Of a DNA stretch of 9,704 nucleotides, positions 1-6,378 are shown in pieces. The notes beneath the pieces are model-generated. The model searched no databases, was not told where the DNA came from, and saw only the letters and a program-made list of their open reading frames with translations. This DNA comes from Methanobacteriota archaeon. Lineage in GTDB: Archaea; Halobacteriota; Methanosarcinia; Methanosarcinales; Methanoperedenaceae. Each line of letters opens with the position of its first letter. The stretch's first letter is position 1. The DNA lies in NCBI GenBank assembly GCA_018899795.1, contig JAHIHJ010000091.1, forward strand, positions 1 through 9,704, written 5' to 3'. Position numbers and translations under genes: made by a program.

Positions 1-172
1 CGGACTGCCACCTGCCTTTCCTGAAAACTGAATCGCATGTAGGGCATATCCTTCCATAAACTACATGCGGGCATTCCAGCAAAGTCTTATTCCCGATAAA
101 GCACTGCCTGCATACGTTCTCATAGAAAACGTCTGCATCGCTGCCGCATTTCGGGCAGAATAGTTTAGCCAT
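1..172 (-). CDS. NMD3-family ribosome export/maturation factor, N-terminal fragment (runs off window)
   Basis: Only the first 57 residues are inside the window, because the gene continues beyond base 1. The fragment begins MAKLFCPKCG and carries Cys pairs at 6/9, 21/24 and 43/46, plus Cys34 and a Trp at 55. This is the zinc-binding N-terminus expected of archaeal homologues of eukaryotic NMD3, the 60S subunit export adaptor. In archaea, which have no nucleus, the protein is presumed to bind the large ribosomal subunit during maturation; that role is family knowledge and inference. The ATG at 172-170 lies inside the end of the upstream epimerase gene, whose TAA is at 165-167, so the two genes overlap by 8 bases and are probably translationally coupled. 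A GGAG lies about 11 nt upstream, a weak ribosome-binding site. Another zinc-ribbon protein is possible, but Cys spacing and length of the visible part favour NMD3. Confidence 0.72.
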   Translation of the reverse strand, partial: MAKLFCPKCGSDADVFYENVCRQCFIGNKTLLECPHVVYGRICPTCDSVFRKGRWQS

Positions 173-1109
173 TGTTCAATAAACTCCGGACTGCATCGCG
201 CACGCTTTTTTCAGAATTAGAAACCGGCTTCCAGCCAAGCGACCTGATCTTATCGATAGAAAGCATCATCTTCGGCACATCGCCCTTCCACCCGCGGCTC
301 CCGCCTGTATATTTGAATTCCACATCCTCAAGCCCCATTTCTTCAACCACGATCCTCCCGATCTCTGTCGCGCTTATGGTATCCACTGAGCCGATATTGA
401 AGATATTTACCATCTCATTGCTGTTCTCCATCGCGAAAAGGATGGCTTCTATGCAATCATATACATGCAGGTACGACTTTCGCTGCTTCCCGTCACCCAG
501 TATCTCAAGCGATCCGGGATTTTTCCTGAGCTTGTTCATAAAATCCACGATTATCCCGTGCGTGCCCCTGGGACCGACTATGTTGGCGAAACGAAACAGC
601 CATGAGTTCATATCAAATGTTGAGCAATAAGAAGTTATGAGGGCTTCACACGCCAGTTTGGACGCGCCGTAGAGGGATATGGGGACAAGCGGACCATACT
701 CTTCCGGCGTTGGTATAAGCATCGCCTCACCGTACACCGTGGACGTTGATGTAAAGAGGATGTTCTTGATCTTATTGATGCGCATCGCCTCAAGAAGATT
801 GTATGTGGCGATGATATTCTGCTCAAGATGTACCCTTGTATCCGAGACGCCAAGGCGGACATCGGGATTTGCAGCAAGGTGGAATACCGCATCTGCGTCT
901 AATACATATTTTTTCAGTTCTTCCAGGTCAAGTAGATCGAGCCTGATGAATTTAAAATCAGGATTTTCCACATGATCTTTAAGGAAATCCATTTTGCCTG
1001 AACTGAGGTTGTCTATGACTACGACCTCGTCTCCCCGAAGGAGCATCCTGTCGATAAGGTGGCTTCCGATGAAACCAGCACCGCCTGTAACGATTATCTT
1101 GTTTTTCAT
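165..1109 (-). CDS. NAD-dependent nucleotide-sugar epimerase/dehydratase (GalE-like, extended SDR)
   Basis: This 314-residue protein is an extended short-chain dehydrogenase/reductase. The Rossmann NAD-binding motif TGGAGFIGSH is at residues 8-17, the acidic residue after strand 2 is in VVVIDNLSSG (29-38), and HLAA is at 77-80. The catalytic serine/threonine stretch is TSTSTVYG (120-127), and the Tyr-Lys pair is in YGASK (Tyr147, Lys151). The family interconverts or dehydrates UDP- or dTDP-hexoses for surface glycans, acting in the cytoplasm. The sequence most resembles UDP-glucose 4-epimerases, but substrate cannot be fixed from motifs, so no gene symbol is given. Length is normal for the family. 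A 70-bp gap separates it from the DUF531 gene upstream, and its 3' end overlaps the NMD3 start. No convincing Shine-Dalgarno precedes the ATG (only TGAG about 7 nt upstream). Confidence 0.9.
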   Translation of the reverse strand: MKNKIIVTGGAGFIGSHLIDRMLLRGDEVVVIDNLSSGKMDFLKDHVENPDFKFIRLDLLDLEELKKYVLDADAVFHLAANPDVRLGVSDTRVHLEQNIIATYNLLEAMRINKIKNILFTSTSTVYGEAMLIPTPEEYGPLVPISLYGASKLACEALITSYCSTFDMNSWLFRFANIVGPRGTHGIIVDFMNKLRKNPGSLEILGDGKQRKSYLHVYDCIEAILFAMENSNEMVNIFNIGSVDTISATEIGRIVVEEMGLEDVEFKYTGGSRGWKGDVPKMMLSIDKIRSLGWKPVSNSEKSVRDAVRSLLNNG

Positions 1110-1179
1110 GATAGCTCAATTAAATAATATTCAGGTATAGCCCTCTATTCTTCTTCCATGATATGAATTTTGGGTAGTG

Positions 1180-1728
1180 TCAATTTGTTTTTTTTTGCAC
1201 ATCCTTTTTCTGCCCGGCGCATCCCGCAATTATCGCAGGCACCGCCCCTATTGCCGTGCACGTCTCAAGAGATACCCCCATTCCTGTTATATCAAAATGG
1301 TACTGCGCCCTCTCCATCAGGTCATGCGGCAGACCTTTATGACCCAGTCCGATAAGGAAAAGAAATGATCTTTTCTTATTGACAAGTTCAGAGAGCGCCT
1401 CAACACTGATAGTTTTCTCTTTCGCAGGATGCGAAGTCGTAACAACGGGAGTGCCGAACTGTGGCTGGAATCCTTTCTCAGGCAAGTCGAACACGAAGAA
1501 CCTGCCTGCCCTGAAAAGCTCATCGAGATATTTCCCCGAGCCTCCGATGGTGGTCTTATCCTTCACGAAATTCACAAGCTCAACTGCACTCATTTTGAAT
1601 GGATAATCGAAAAGCGCAAGGTTGAACCCGAATGCGTATGCCACAGGTGCAGCACGGGCGATGCTGCGGTAGTGCGCCTCGTGGAGTTTTATTTTGTCGT
1701 AGGTGTTCACGATGCCGAGTGTAAGCAT
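1180..1728 (-). CDS. DUF531-family archaeal protein, SPOUT-methyltransferase-like C-terminus
   Basis: This is a 182-residue soluble protein with no signal peptide or membrane helix. It opens MLTLGIVNTYDKIKLHEAHY and resembles the archaeal DUF531 family, whose function is unknown to me. The C-terminal part contains FLIGLGHKGLP (123-133) followed by GVSLETCTAIGAVPAII (151-167). A glycine-rich loop, then a G-SLET-TAIG-PA stretch, is the kind of signature found in the cofactor-binding knot of SPOUT RNA methyltransferases. The link to RNA methylation is therefore a structural guess rather than a demonstrated function. The tail (QKKDVQKKTN) is lysine-rich and encoded by an A-rich stretch. The gene starts 46 bp after the arginine decarboxylase stop, in the same direction, so co-transcription is plausible. 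Only a weak GGA element precedes the ATG. Recognition of the family rests on memory of its conserved stretches, not on a search. Confidence 0.7.
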   Translation of the reverse strand: MLTLGIVNTYDKIKLHEAHYRSIARAAPVAYAFGFNLALFDYPFKMSAVELVNFVKDKTTIGGSGKYLDELFRAGRFFVFDLPEKGFQPQFGTPVVTTSHPAKEKTISVEALSELVNKKRSFLFLIGLGHKGLPHDLMERAQYHFDITGMGVSLETCTAIGAVPAIIAGCAGQKKDVQKKTN

Positions 1729-1774
1729 AATTGGTCCGTTCAGGTCAATGATCGAAACGAAGTTTGTTTTCCGC

Positions 1775-3661
1775 TCACATGTCCAAATAAGTATACTGGT
1801 TCATGGAATCTTTATAATTATTCAATATCTCTTCAGCATCCTGTTTGGACAATTTATTCTCCCTCTGCGCCTGAACGACCTCCGATTCAAATACCGACAG
1901 CAGCGAATTGGTATTGTACTTGACATAACCCAGGACATCGCAGTTCCTGTCCCCATTGACTATCTGCTTGAGATGCCATTCCCCGCTGTCATCTACGATT
2001 ATATGCGCCTCATTTGCAGCGCCGAACAGGTTATGGTAATCTCCGATAGTATCCTGGTATGCGCCAAGCATAAGTATCGCAAGATAATATGAACCGTTAT
2101 TAAGTTCATGGAGTTCCAGTATCTCTTTGACATCTTTCAGATCCACGAATTTATCGATCTCGCCGTCAGAATCGCATGTGATATCCACAATAGTTCCGTA
2201 TTGCGTGGGTTTCTCGTTCGCCCTGCTAACAGGAACGACAGGGAACAACTGCTTTATCGCCCAGAAATCGGGGATGGACTGGAACGTTGAAAAATTGCCA
2301 ATGTATTTTTTCGAGAGAAGTTTATTCAGGTCATCGAAATCATCAGATTTGTTCTCGGTTTCCCTGGCAAACGCAGCTGCTTTTTCGCATATCATCATGA
2401 ACAATATCTCGCCCTTGGATTTTTCCTCAAGCTCTATCTCACCCAGGTTGAAAAGCGAAAGAAGTTCCTCACGGTGCTGGAGAGCGTCGTGATAATACTC
2501 AATATAATTCTTGATATTTATTTCCTTTAACCCATCATACAGCTCTTTTACGATATGGGGTTCATCACCGATAAGTTCTATCGATTTATTGCGGCTGCCA
2601 TTCTTATTTCCCTTGATGTTTATAACAAGCAGGGAATGATATGAGCTGATAGCGCGCCCGCTTTCAGACAAAATTATGGGATGGGGGACGCCTTCTTCAT
2701 CGCATACATCCTTGAGTGAATAAACCACATTGTTGGCATATTCCTGCATCGTATAATTGGCGCTTGCATCGGATGAGGTCTTACTGCCGTCATAATCCAC
2801 TCCGAGACCTCCGCCAATGTTGAAATATTTGATATTGATATGCATATTCCTGATCTTTGCATAAACCCTGGCTGCTTCCTTTACTGCTTTCTGGATCCTG
2901 CGTATCTCCGTGATCTGGGAACCGACATGGAAATGCAGCATCTGAAGCTGCTCGAACATATCATATTCGGCAAAGGTCTTTATACAGTCCAGCATCTCCG
3001 TGGTGGTCAGCCCGAACTTGGCAGATTCTCCTCCTGATTCAGCCCATTTCCCGCTGCCCTTTGAATAGAGCTTTACCCTTATGCCAATAAGAGGTTTTAC
3101 TCTCATTAATTTCGAGAGTTCAAGTAAGCGCTTTGTTTCGCTGTACTCATCAATGACAATAACAACTCTATTTTTCAGTTTGACAGCATTCAATGCCAGC
3201 TTGAGGTATTCATCGTCCTTGAAACCATTGCATATCAACAGGGCTTCAGGACCAAGTTCAAATGACAGGGCAGCCAGAAGTTCTGCTTTCGTTCCGACTT
3301 CCAGACCGAGATTATACTTCTTACCTGATTTGACGATTTCCTCGATCACTTCCTTGCGCTGGTTCACTTTCATGGGAAATGCGCCCTGGTAGGTGTTATT
3401 ATATTTGTACTCAGAGATCGAGTTTGAAAAAGACCCGTTAAGTTCCTTTATCTGTGCCTCAAGTATCTGAGGGAACCGAAACAGTATCGGGAATTTTATT
3501 TTCCTGGTTACAAGAGAATCGACCACAACTTTAAGATCGATAGCATGTGCCTCTTTTTTTGTAGGTCTTACACTTAAATCTCCGTTTTTATTAAAAGAGA
3601 AGTATCCGTTTCCCCATCGTTCTATCCCGTACAGGTCTATTGCATCTTCAATTTTCCACAT
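1775..3661 (-). CDS. speA: Biosynthetic arginine decarboxylase, PLP-dependent (SpeA type)
   Basis: This 628-residue enzyme matches the bacterial SpeA family in length and motif order. It decarboxylates L-arginine to agmatine, the first step of putrescine synthesis by the agmatine route. The alanine-racemase-like TIM barrel carries the PLP lysine in GAFPMKVNQ (Lys98), and the barrel motifs HFHVGSQ (243-249) and the glycine loop NIGGGLGVDYDGS (281-293) are present. LSESGRAISSYHS (331-343) follows. The C-terminal beta domain has DITCDSDGEID (493-503), where Cys496 is the expected catalytic cysteine supplied across the dimer interface. No truncation or frameshift is seen. Many archaea instead use a small pyruvoyl-dependent arginine decarboxylase, so this fold is notable here. 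The gene has its own promoter-like upstream region with a TATA-like box and a GTGAG element about 10 nt before the ATG. The DUF531 gene follows 46 bp downstream. Confidence 0.93.
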   Translation of the reverse strand: MWKIEDAIDLYGIERWGNGYFSFNKNGDLSVRPTKKEAHAIDLKVVVDSLVTRKIKFPILFRFPQILEAQIKELNGSFSNSISEYKYNNTYQGAFPMKVNQRKEVIEEIVKSGKKYNLGLEVGTKAELLAALSFELGPEALLICNGFKDDEYLKLALNAVKLKNRVVIVIDEYSETKRLLELSKLMRVKPLIGIRVKLYSKGSGKWAESGGESAKFGLTTTEMLDCIKTFAEYDMFEQLQMLHFHVGSQITEIRRIQKAVKEAARVYAKIRNMHINIKYFNIGGGLGVDYDGSKTSSDASANYTMQEYANNVVYSLKDVCDEEGVPHPIILSESGRAISSYHSLLVINIKGNKNGSRNKSIELIGDEPHIVKELYDGLKEINIKNYIEYYHDALQHREELLSLFNLGEIELEEKSKGEILFMMICEKAAAFARETENKSDDFDDLNKLLSKKYIGNFSTFQSIPDFWAIKQLFPVVPVSRANEKPTQYGTIVDITCDSDGEIDKFVDLKDVKEILELHELNNGSYYLAILMLGAYQDTIGDYHNLFGAANEAHIIVDDSGEWHLKQIVNGDRNCDVLGYVKYNTNSLLSVFESEVVQAQRENKLSKQDAEEILNNYKDSMNQYTYLDM

Positions 3662-3670
3662 TTATTTAAA

Positions 3671-3703
3671 TCTCACGTCCTTCGTAATATATGGTTCTAT
3701 AAA
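3671..3703 (-). promoter_or_regulatory. Putative promoter and ribosome-binding site of speA
   Basis: Read on the minus strand, TTTATAGA at 3703-3696 is a good archaeal TATA box centred about 39 nt before the speA ATG. It predicts a start near 3673 and a short leader. GGACGTGAG lies at 3680-3672, about 10 nt from the ATG, and GTGAG can pair with the 16S rRNA tail. If the transcript begins at or just before this element it would serve as the ribosome-binding site. The position of the transcription start is inferred. Confidence 0.45.
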
Positions 3704-3741
3704 TAATTACTTATTCCTGTTTAAACTTTTCCATCGACATG

Positions 3742-3749
3742 AAAAAAAA
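3742..3749 (-). terminator. Oligo-T terminator after DNA ligase
   Basis: Four bases after the ligase TGA, the minus strand reads a run of eight T (eight A on the plus strand). Archaeal RNA polymerase terminates at such T-rich runs without needing a hairpin, and none is visible here. The position between the ligase stop and the speA promoter supports separate transcription of the two genes. Confidence 0.5.
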
Positions 3750-3753
3750 TATT

Positions 3754-5418
3754 TCATTTTCCCTTCTGTCTTGAATAAAGCTGCTCAACTTTTTCTATCG
3801 TATCCGCATCTTCGACCGATTTATCGCTCCTCACATTGACGAGCCTGGGAAAACGCAGGGCATAACCTGAATTATAATTTGTGCTTTTCTGGATCTCCTC
3901 AAATGCTACCTCGAACACTATCCTTGGCTCAAATTCCACATGGGTCCCGGTATCCAGAATCACCATATCCTTGAAAATAATTGTCAATTCCTCCAGTTTT
4001 TCATCTGTGATCCCCGTTGCCACATGCCCGATGGAAAGCAATTTGCCTGTATCGGGGTCGCGGCATGCCAGCAAATATGAACCTATAAAAGAAGTCCTTC
4101 TCCCTTCTCCCCATTCACCCCCTATAACAACAAGGTCAAGAGTGTCCATGATCGGTTTTAATTTCAACCAGTTCTTTCCCCGTTTTCCCGGCGTGTAAAG
4201 CGATAATGGATTTTTCAGCATCACTCCTTCATGCCCGGCAGCAAGCGCCTCTTTATAAATCTCCTCAATACGAGCCGCGTTGTCCGTTACTGTCTGTCCT
4301 GCCACAATGCTCTTATTACAGACTTCCTCAAGCCTTTTCCTGCGTTCAATAAGCGTCATATCAATTAGGCTCTCACCATTGACATAAAGAATATCAAAAA
4401 GGTTGAGATAGAGGGGGATCTCGACAGATGTTGCTGAGATGTCGTATTTCCGCCTGAAGCGCTTCAGTATCTCCTGGAATGCCATGGGTCTTTTATCTTT
4501 GCCAAGAGCCACGGATTCCCCGTCAAGAATGGCTGTATCAGCTTTTACGTTCATCCTTACAGATTTCACGATATCAGGCAGGGAAGATGTTACGTTCTCA
4601 AGCCGACGTGAATATATCGTAACATTGTTGCCGTCCTTGTGTATCTGGACGCGCGCACCGTCGAACTTCCACTCAACTGCAACAGAACCCATTTCTGCCA
4701 GTGCTTTATCTATCCCCTCTCCGACCTGGGCAAGCATCAGCTTGAGCGGTCTTGCGGTCACAACACTTAGTTTAAGAAGACCGTCCACCCCTTCTTTTTT
4801 CGCAGTATATGCTACAAGACCAAAATCATTTACAAGCATGTAACTGCGTTCCACCAGGTCGGCAGGAACATCAAAAGCCTCTGCAATGGCATTCCGTACT
4901 ATCCCTTCTCCAACACCTATGCGCATTTCTTCGACTGCCAGGCGCGCAAGGTAAACAGTCCCTTTCTGTCCTGCTGAGGTGAACAGGTACTGGAGATTCT
5001 TTATTTTTGCGTCCTGCGAACCTTTACCCTCAAGACCGGCTATCTTCTCGAATCTTGAATAAACATCGCGGATGGAAAGTTCTTCTTCCGCAAAAAAAAC
5101 AAACTTGCTTTTGCGGTTCGCTATTGCTTTTTCCGCGGCAATGCCTACATCCCCGGTCTCCTTGACCAGTTCTTCTATGCGCCTGACAGGGAGAGATGAG
5201 GTCTTTGCGATCGCATTGTATAACAGGCTTGTCCCGATACCGGGCTCTTTTTCGCTCCAGACCGGGAACACTGTTCCCATGATAAAACGCGTGGCAATCT
5301 CAAGCTCATCGTCGTCCACTTCCCTGAGGAAAGATGCCACGACAGAGGTCATTTCAAGAGAACCTGGTATCTCCTCTATTTTGCCGCATATTTCTGCAAA
5401 AGTTTCAAATGATGTCAT
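3754..5418 (-). CDS. lig: ATP-dependent DNA ligase (archaeal/eukaryal type)
   Basis: This 554-residue protein seals nicks in duplex DNA during replication and repair. The adenylated lysine is in EWKFDGARVQIH (motif I, KxDG, Lys251). The other nucleotidyltransferase motifs follow in order: ILDGESVAL (297-305), LNLFDILYVNG (338-348), EGVMLKNP (397-404) and WLKLKP (417-422, motif V). The OB-fold region includes RRTSFIGSYLLAC (440-452), and the C-terminus carries ALRFPRLVNVR (520-530). The first ~220 residues form the alpha-helical DNA-binding domain typical of archaeal ligase I homologues, and overall length is normal. A TATA-like box lies about 24 nt before the ATG with no Shine-Dalgarno, suggesting a leaderless or nearly leaderless message. 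The gene ends in an oligo-T run. It appears to be transcribed independently of the cytochrome locus 5' of it. Confidence 0.96.
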   Translation of the reverse strand: MTSFETFAEICGKIEEIPGSLEMTSVVASFLREVDDDELEIATRFIMGTVFPVWSEKEPGIGTSLLYNAIAKTSSLPVRRIEELVKETGDVGIAAEKAIANRKSKFVFFAEEELSIRDVYSRFEKIAGLEGKGSQDAKIKNLQYLFTSAGQKGTVYLARLAVEEMRIGVGEGIVRNAIAEAFDVPADLVERSYMLVNDFGLVAYTAKKEGVDGLLKLSVVTARPLKLMLAQVGEGIDKALAEMGSVAVEWKFDGARVQIHKDGNNVTIYSRRLENVTSSLPDIVKSVRMNVKADTAILDGESVALGKDKRPMAFQEILKRFRRKYDISATSVEIPLYLNLFDILYVNGESLIDMTLIERRKRLEEVCNKSIVAGQTVTDNAARIEEIYKEALAAGHEGVMLKNPLSLYTPGKRGKNWLKLKPIMDTLDLVVIGGEWGEGRRTSFIGSYLLACRDPDTGKLLSIGHVATGITDEKLEELTIIFKDMVILDTGTHVEFEPRIVFEVAFEEIQKSTNYNSGYALRFPRLVNVRSDKSVEDADTIEKVEQLYSRQKGK

Positions 5419-5437
5419 TACGGGGTTCTCTTGTCTT

Positions 5438-5445
5438 TTTTTATA
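5438..5445 (-). promoter_or_regulatory. TATA-like box of DNA ligase
   Basis: On the minus strand TATAAAAA is centred about 24 nt upstream of the ligase ATG. Archaeal transcription starts roughly 25 nt downstream of the TATA centre, so the predicted start coincides with the start codon. No Shine-Dalgarno is present between the two, which agrees with leaderless translation. This is a positional inference. Confidence 0.45.
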
Positions 5446-5490
5446 GTATCATATCATGGAAAGAATGAACTCCCTGTGCCTCACCAATAA

Positions 5491-5598
5491 TTATGCTGTA
5501 ATCAGGGACCTGTACACCAGGACAAGCCCAACAAGCCCGACTATAGACAGGATCACACCTGTGAATAACCTGTCTCCAGGGTCAAGCTTGTCTGTCAT
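5491..5598 (-). CDS. Small single-pass membrane protein, 35 aa
   Basis: This is a 35-codon frame with ATG at 5598-5596 and TAA at 5493-5491. The product starts MTDKLDPGDRLF, continues with an uninterrupted hydrophobic segment from about residue 11 to 29 (including GVILSIVGLVGLVLVY), then ends RSLITA. The layout is a charged N-terminus, one transmembrane helix and an Arg just after it. A purine-rich GGAGAGG at 5606-5600 sits immediately before the ATG, with GGAG spaced 4 nt from it, a strong if slightly close ribosome-binding site. It lies about 44 bp downstream of the cytochrome gene on the same strand, so the two may share a transcript. I do not recognise the family. It could be a small accessory subunit of a membrane electron-transfer complex, but that is a guess from position. 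The opposite-strand frame over this region is Pro/Ser/Thr-rich and looks like a shadow. Confidence 0.58.
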   Translation of the reverse strand: MTDKLDPGDRLFTGVILSIVGLVGLVLVYRSLITA

Positions 5599-5620
5599 GC
5601 CTCTCCAAAATGACCTCTGG

Positions 5621-5643
5621 AATAAAGGGTTAACCCCTTTATT
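5621..5643 (-). repeat. Perfect inverted repeat (9-bp arms, 5-nt loop) at the cytochrome stop codon
   Basis: The arms AATAAAGGG and CCCTTTATT flank a 5-nt loop, giving a perfect stem in the transcript beginning at the last base of the cytochrome TGA. No T-run follows on the minus strand, so it is not a classic intrinsic terminator. It could mark an RNA processing or stability point between the cytochrome and the 35-aa gene, or act as a DNA operator. The pairing is seen directly; its role is not. Confidence 0.6.
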
Positions 5644-6239
5644 CATTTATTTGGTTTGAGAGATTTTTCGTGTATCGTAGCGACGTCAGTACCGTGGCAG
5701 TTCGTGCAATATTTTCCCCTTGAGAGGTGTATGCTTACCAGTTCACCCTTACTGGGTTTAAGACTGTCGGGGGGCCGTGCATGGCACTGTTCGCATATTG
5801 AGAAATAACCTGGTCCTTCTCCCTTCGCGACAACAGGTGTCTTGGGGGGGAATCCATGGCAACTGTCACATTTCAGGTCTATAGTACCCGTCCCTATGTG
5901 GATACTATGTACCTGGCTGCCGTGGCAGTTTATACACAATTTTCCGCCATTCACATGTGGTTCCCGAACTTCGGAATCTGTGTGGCATAATTCGCATTTA
6001 ATTGTAGCGACCGAAGTAGCTGGAGGCGCAGCTGTCACAGGCGTCCCAGCAGACGGTGTTCCTGCCGGGTGCGTCGTGGCAGGTTGAGTTTTTCCCGGGG
6101 TTACGACCGGGGTATTTTCATCTCCACCCGGGGGTTTCCCGCCCTGACCGCCAAGAACATAATAACCGGCAGCCGCAACAAGTATTACGGCGAATATTAT
6201 CGCTATATAAACAGGCACCTTACTATCTTTTTCGTTCAT
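5643..6239 (-). CDS. Pentaheme c-type cytochrome, membrane-anchored or secreted
   Basis: The protein has 198 residues from the chosen ATG at 6239. It has a short charged N-terminus (MNEKDSK), one hydrophobic helix at about 8-29, then a Pro/Thr/Gly/Ala-rich linker (30-80). The heme domain has five CxxCH motifs: CELCH (82-86), CINCH (102-106), CDSCH (124-128), CEQCH (149-153) and CTNCH (178-182). Extra histidines such as His95, 111, 114, 171 and 190 could be distal heme ligands. The hemes would face outside the cytoplasmic membrane and carry electrons; partner and redox direction are unknown. A GTG at 6251 in the same frame is less likely, because AGGGTGAT at 6254-6247 is a strong Shine-Dalgarno about 8 nt from the 6239 ATG. 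The helix may be a cleaved signal or a membrane anchor. The 35-aa membrane protein gene follows, and glyS is divergent. Confidence 0.9.
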   Translation of the reverse strand: MNEKDSKVPVYIAIIFAVILVAAAGYYVLGGQGGKPPGGDENTPVVTPGKTQPATTHPAGTPSAGTPVTAAPPATSVATIKCELCHTDSEVREPHVNGGKLCINCHGSQVHSIHIGTGTIDLKCDSCHGFPPKTPVVAKGEGPGYFSICEQCHARPPDSLKPSKGELVSIHLSRGKYCTNCHGTDVATIHEKSLKPNK

Positions 6240-6246
6240 TAGATGT

Positions 6247-6254
6247 ATCACCCT
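6247..6254 (-). promoter_or_regulatory. Shine-Dalgarno that fixes the cytochrome start
   Basis: AGGGTGAT on the minus strand closely matches the anti-Shine-Dalgarno complement. It sits 7 nt before the ATG at 6239 and overlaps the alternative in-frame GTG (6251-6249), so initiation at 6239 is favoured and the protein is four residues shorter than the longest reading frame. Confidence 0.65.
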
Positions 6255-6276
6255 TTAGTTAATTAGGGCTTTGTAT

Positions 6277-6284
6277 GTTTTAAA
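6277..6284 (-). promoter_or_regulatory. Putative TATA box of the cytochrome gene
   Basis: TTTAAAAC on the minus strand is centred about 41 nt before the cytochrome ATG. It predicts transcription starting near 6254-6256, just upstream of the AGGGTGAT ribosome-binding site, which gives a consistent short-leader promoter. The assignment is by position and AT-richness only. Confidence 0.4.
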
Positions 6285-6317
6285 TGTTTTGGTTTTATCA
6301 CAGTTGGCGTATTTTAA

Positions 6318-6341
6318 ACCGGCATTTACATCGTATCCGGT
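6318..6341. repeat. Spaced dyad ACCGG-N14-CCGGT in the divergent promoter region
   Basis: ACCGG at 6318-6322 and CCGGT at 6337-6341 are exact inverted copies separated by 14 bp. They lie between the cytochrome and glyS TATA-like boxes. This could be a binding site for a dimeric regulator of either gene, but 5-bp arms can occur by chance. Confidence 0.25.
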
Positions 6342-6347
6342 GAAAAG

Positions 6348-6357
6348 TTAATAAATA
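6348..6357 (+). promoter_or_regulatory. Putative TATA box of glyS
   Basis: TTAATAAATA is centred about 26 nt before the glyS ATG, so the predicted transcription start falls at the start codon. No Shine-Dalgarno is visible before the ATG (the sequence is AAGCCCAC), consistent with a leaderless message. This is inferred from spacing. Confidence 0.42.
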
Positions 6358-6378
6358 GAAAACATGTATTAAGCCCAC

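Noticed and set aside
172..630. Plus-strand 152-codon frame opposite the epimerase
   Set aside because: Antisense to a motif-complete epimerase; Ser/Ile-rich translation without domain or RBS.
1110..1179. TATA box for the epimerase in the 70-bp gap
   Set aside because: The AT-rich TATTATTTAAT lies only about 15 nt from the ATG, too close for an archaeal promoter at this start, and no better box was seen.
1429..1923. Plus-strand 164-codon frame spanning the DUF531/speA junction
   Set aside because: It lies antisense to two well-supported genes, has no family resemblance and shows composition of a mirror frame.
5456..5659. Plus-strand 67-codon frame opposite the 35-aa gene and hairpin
   Set aside because: It has Ser/Thr/Pro-rich composition, no ribosome-binding site and no recognisable feature; the minus-strand frame has both an RBS and a coherent membrane helix.
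6240..6251. GTG at 6251 as the cytochrome start
   Set aside because: The AGGGTGAT ribosome-binding site overlaps this GTG and is well spaced from the ATG at 6239, so the upstream codon is unlikely to be used.
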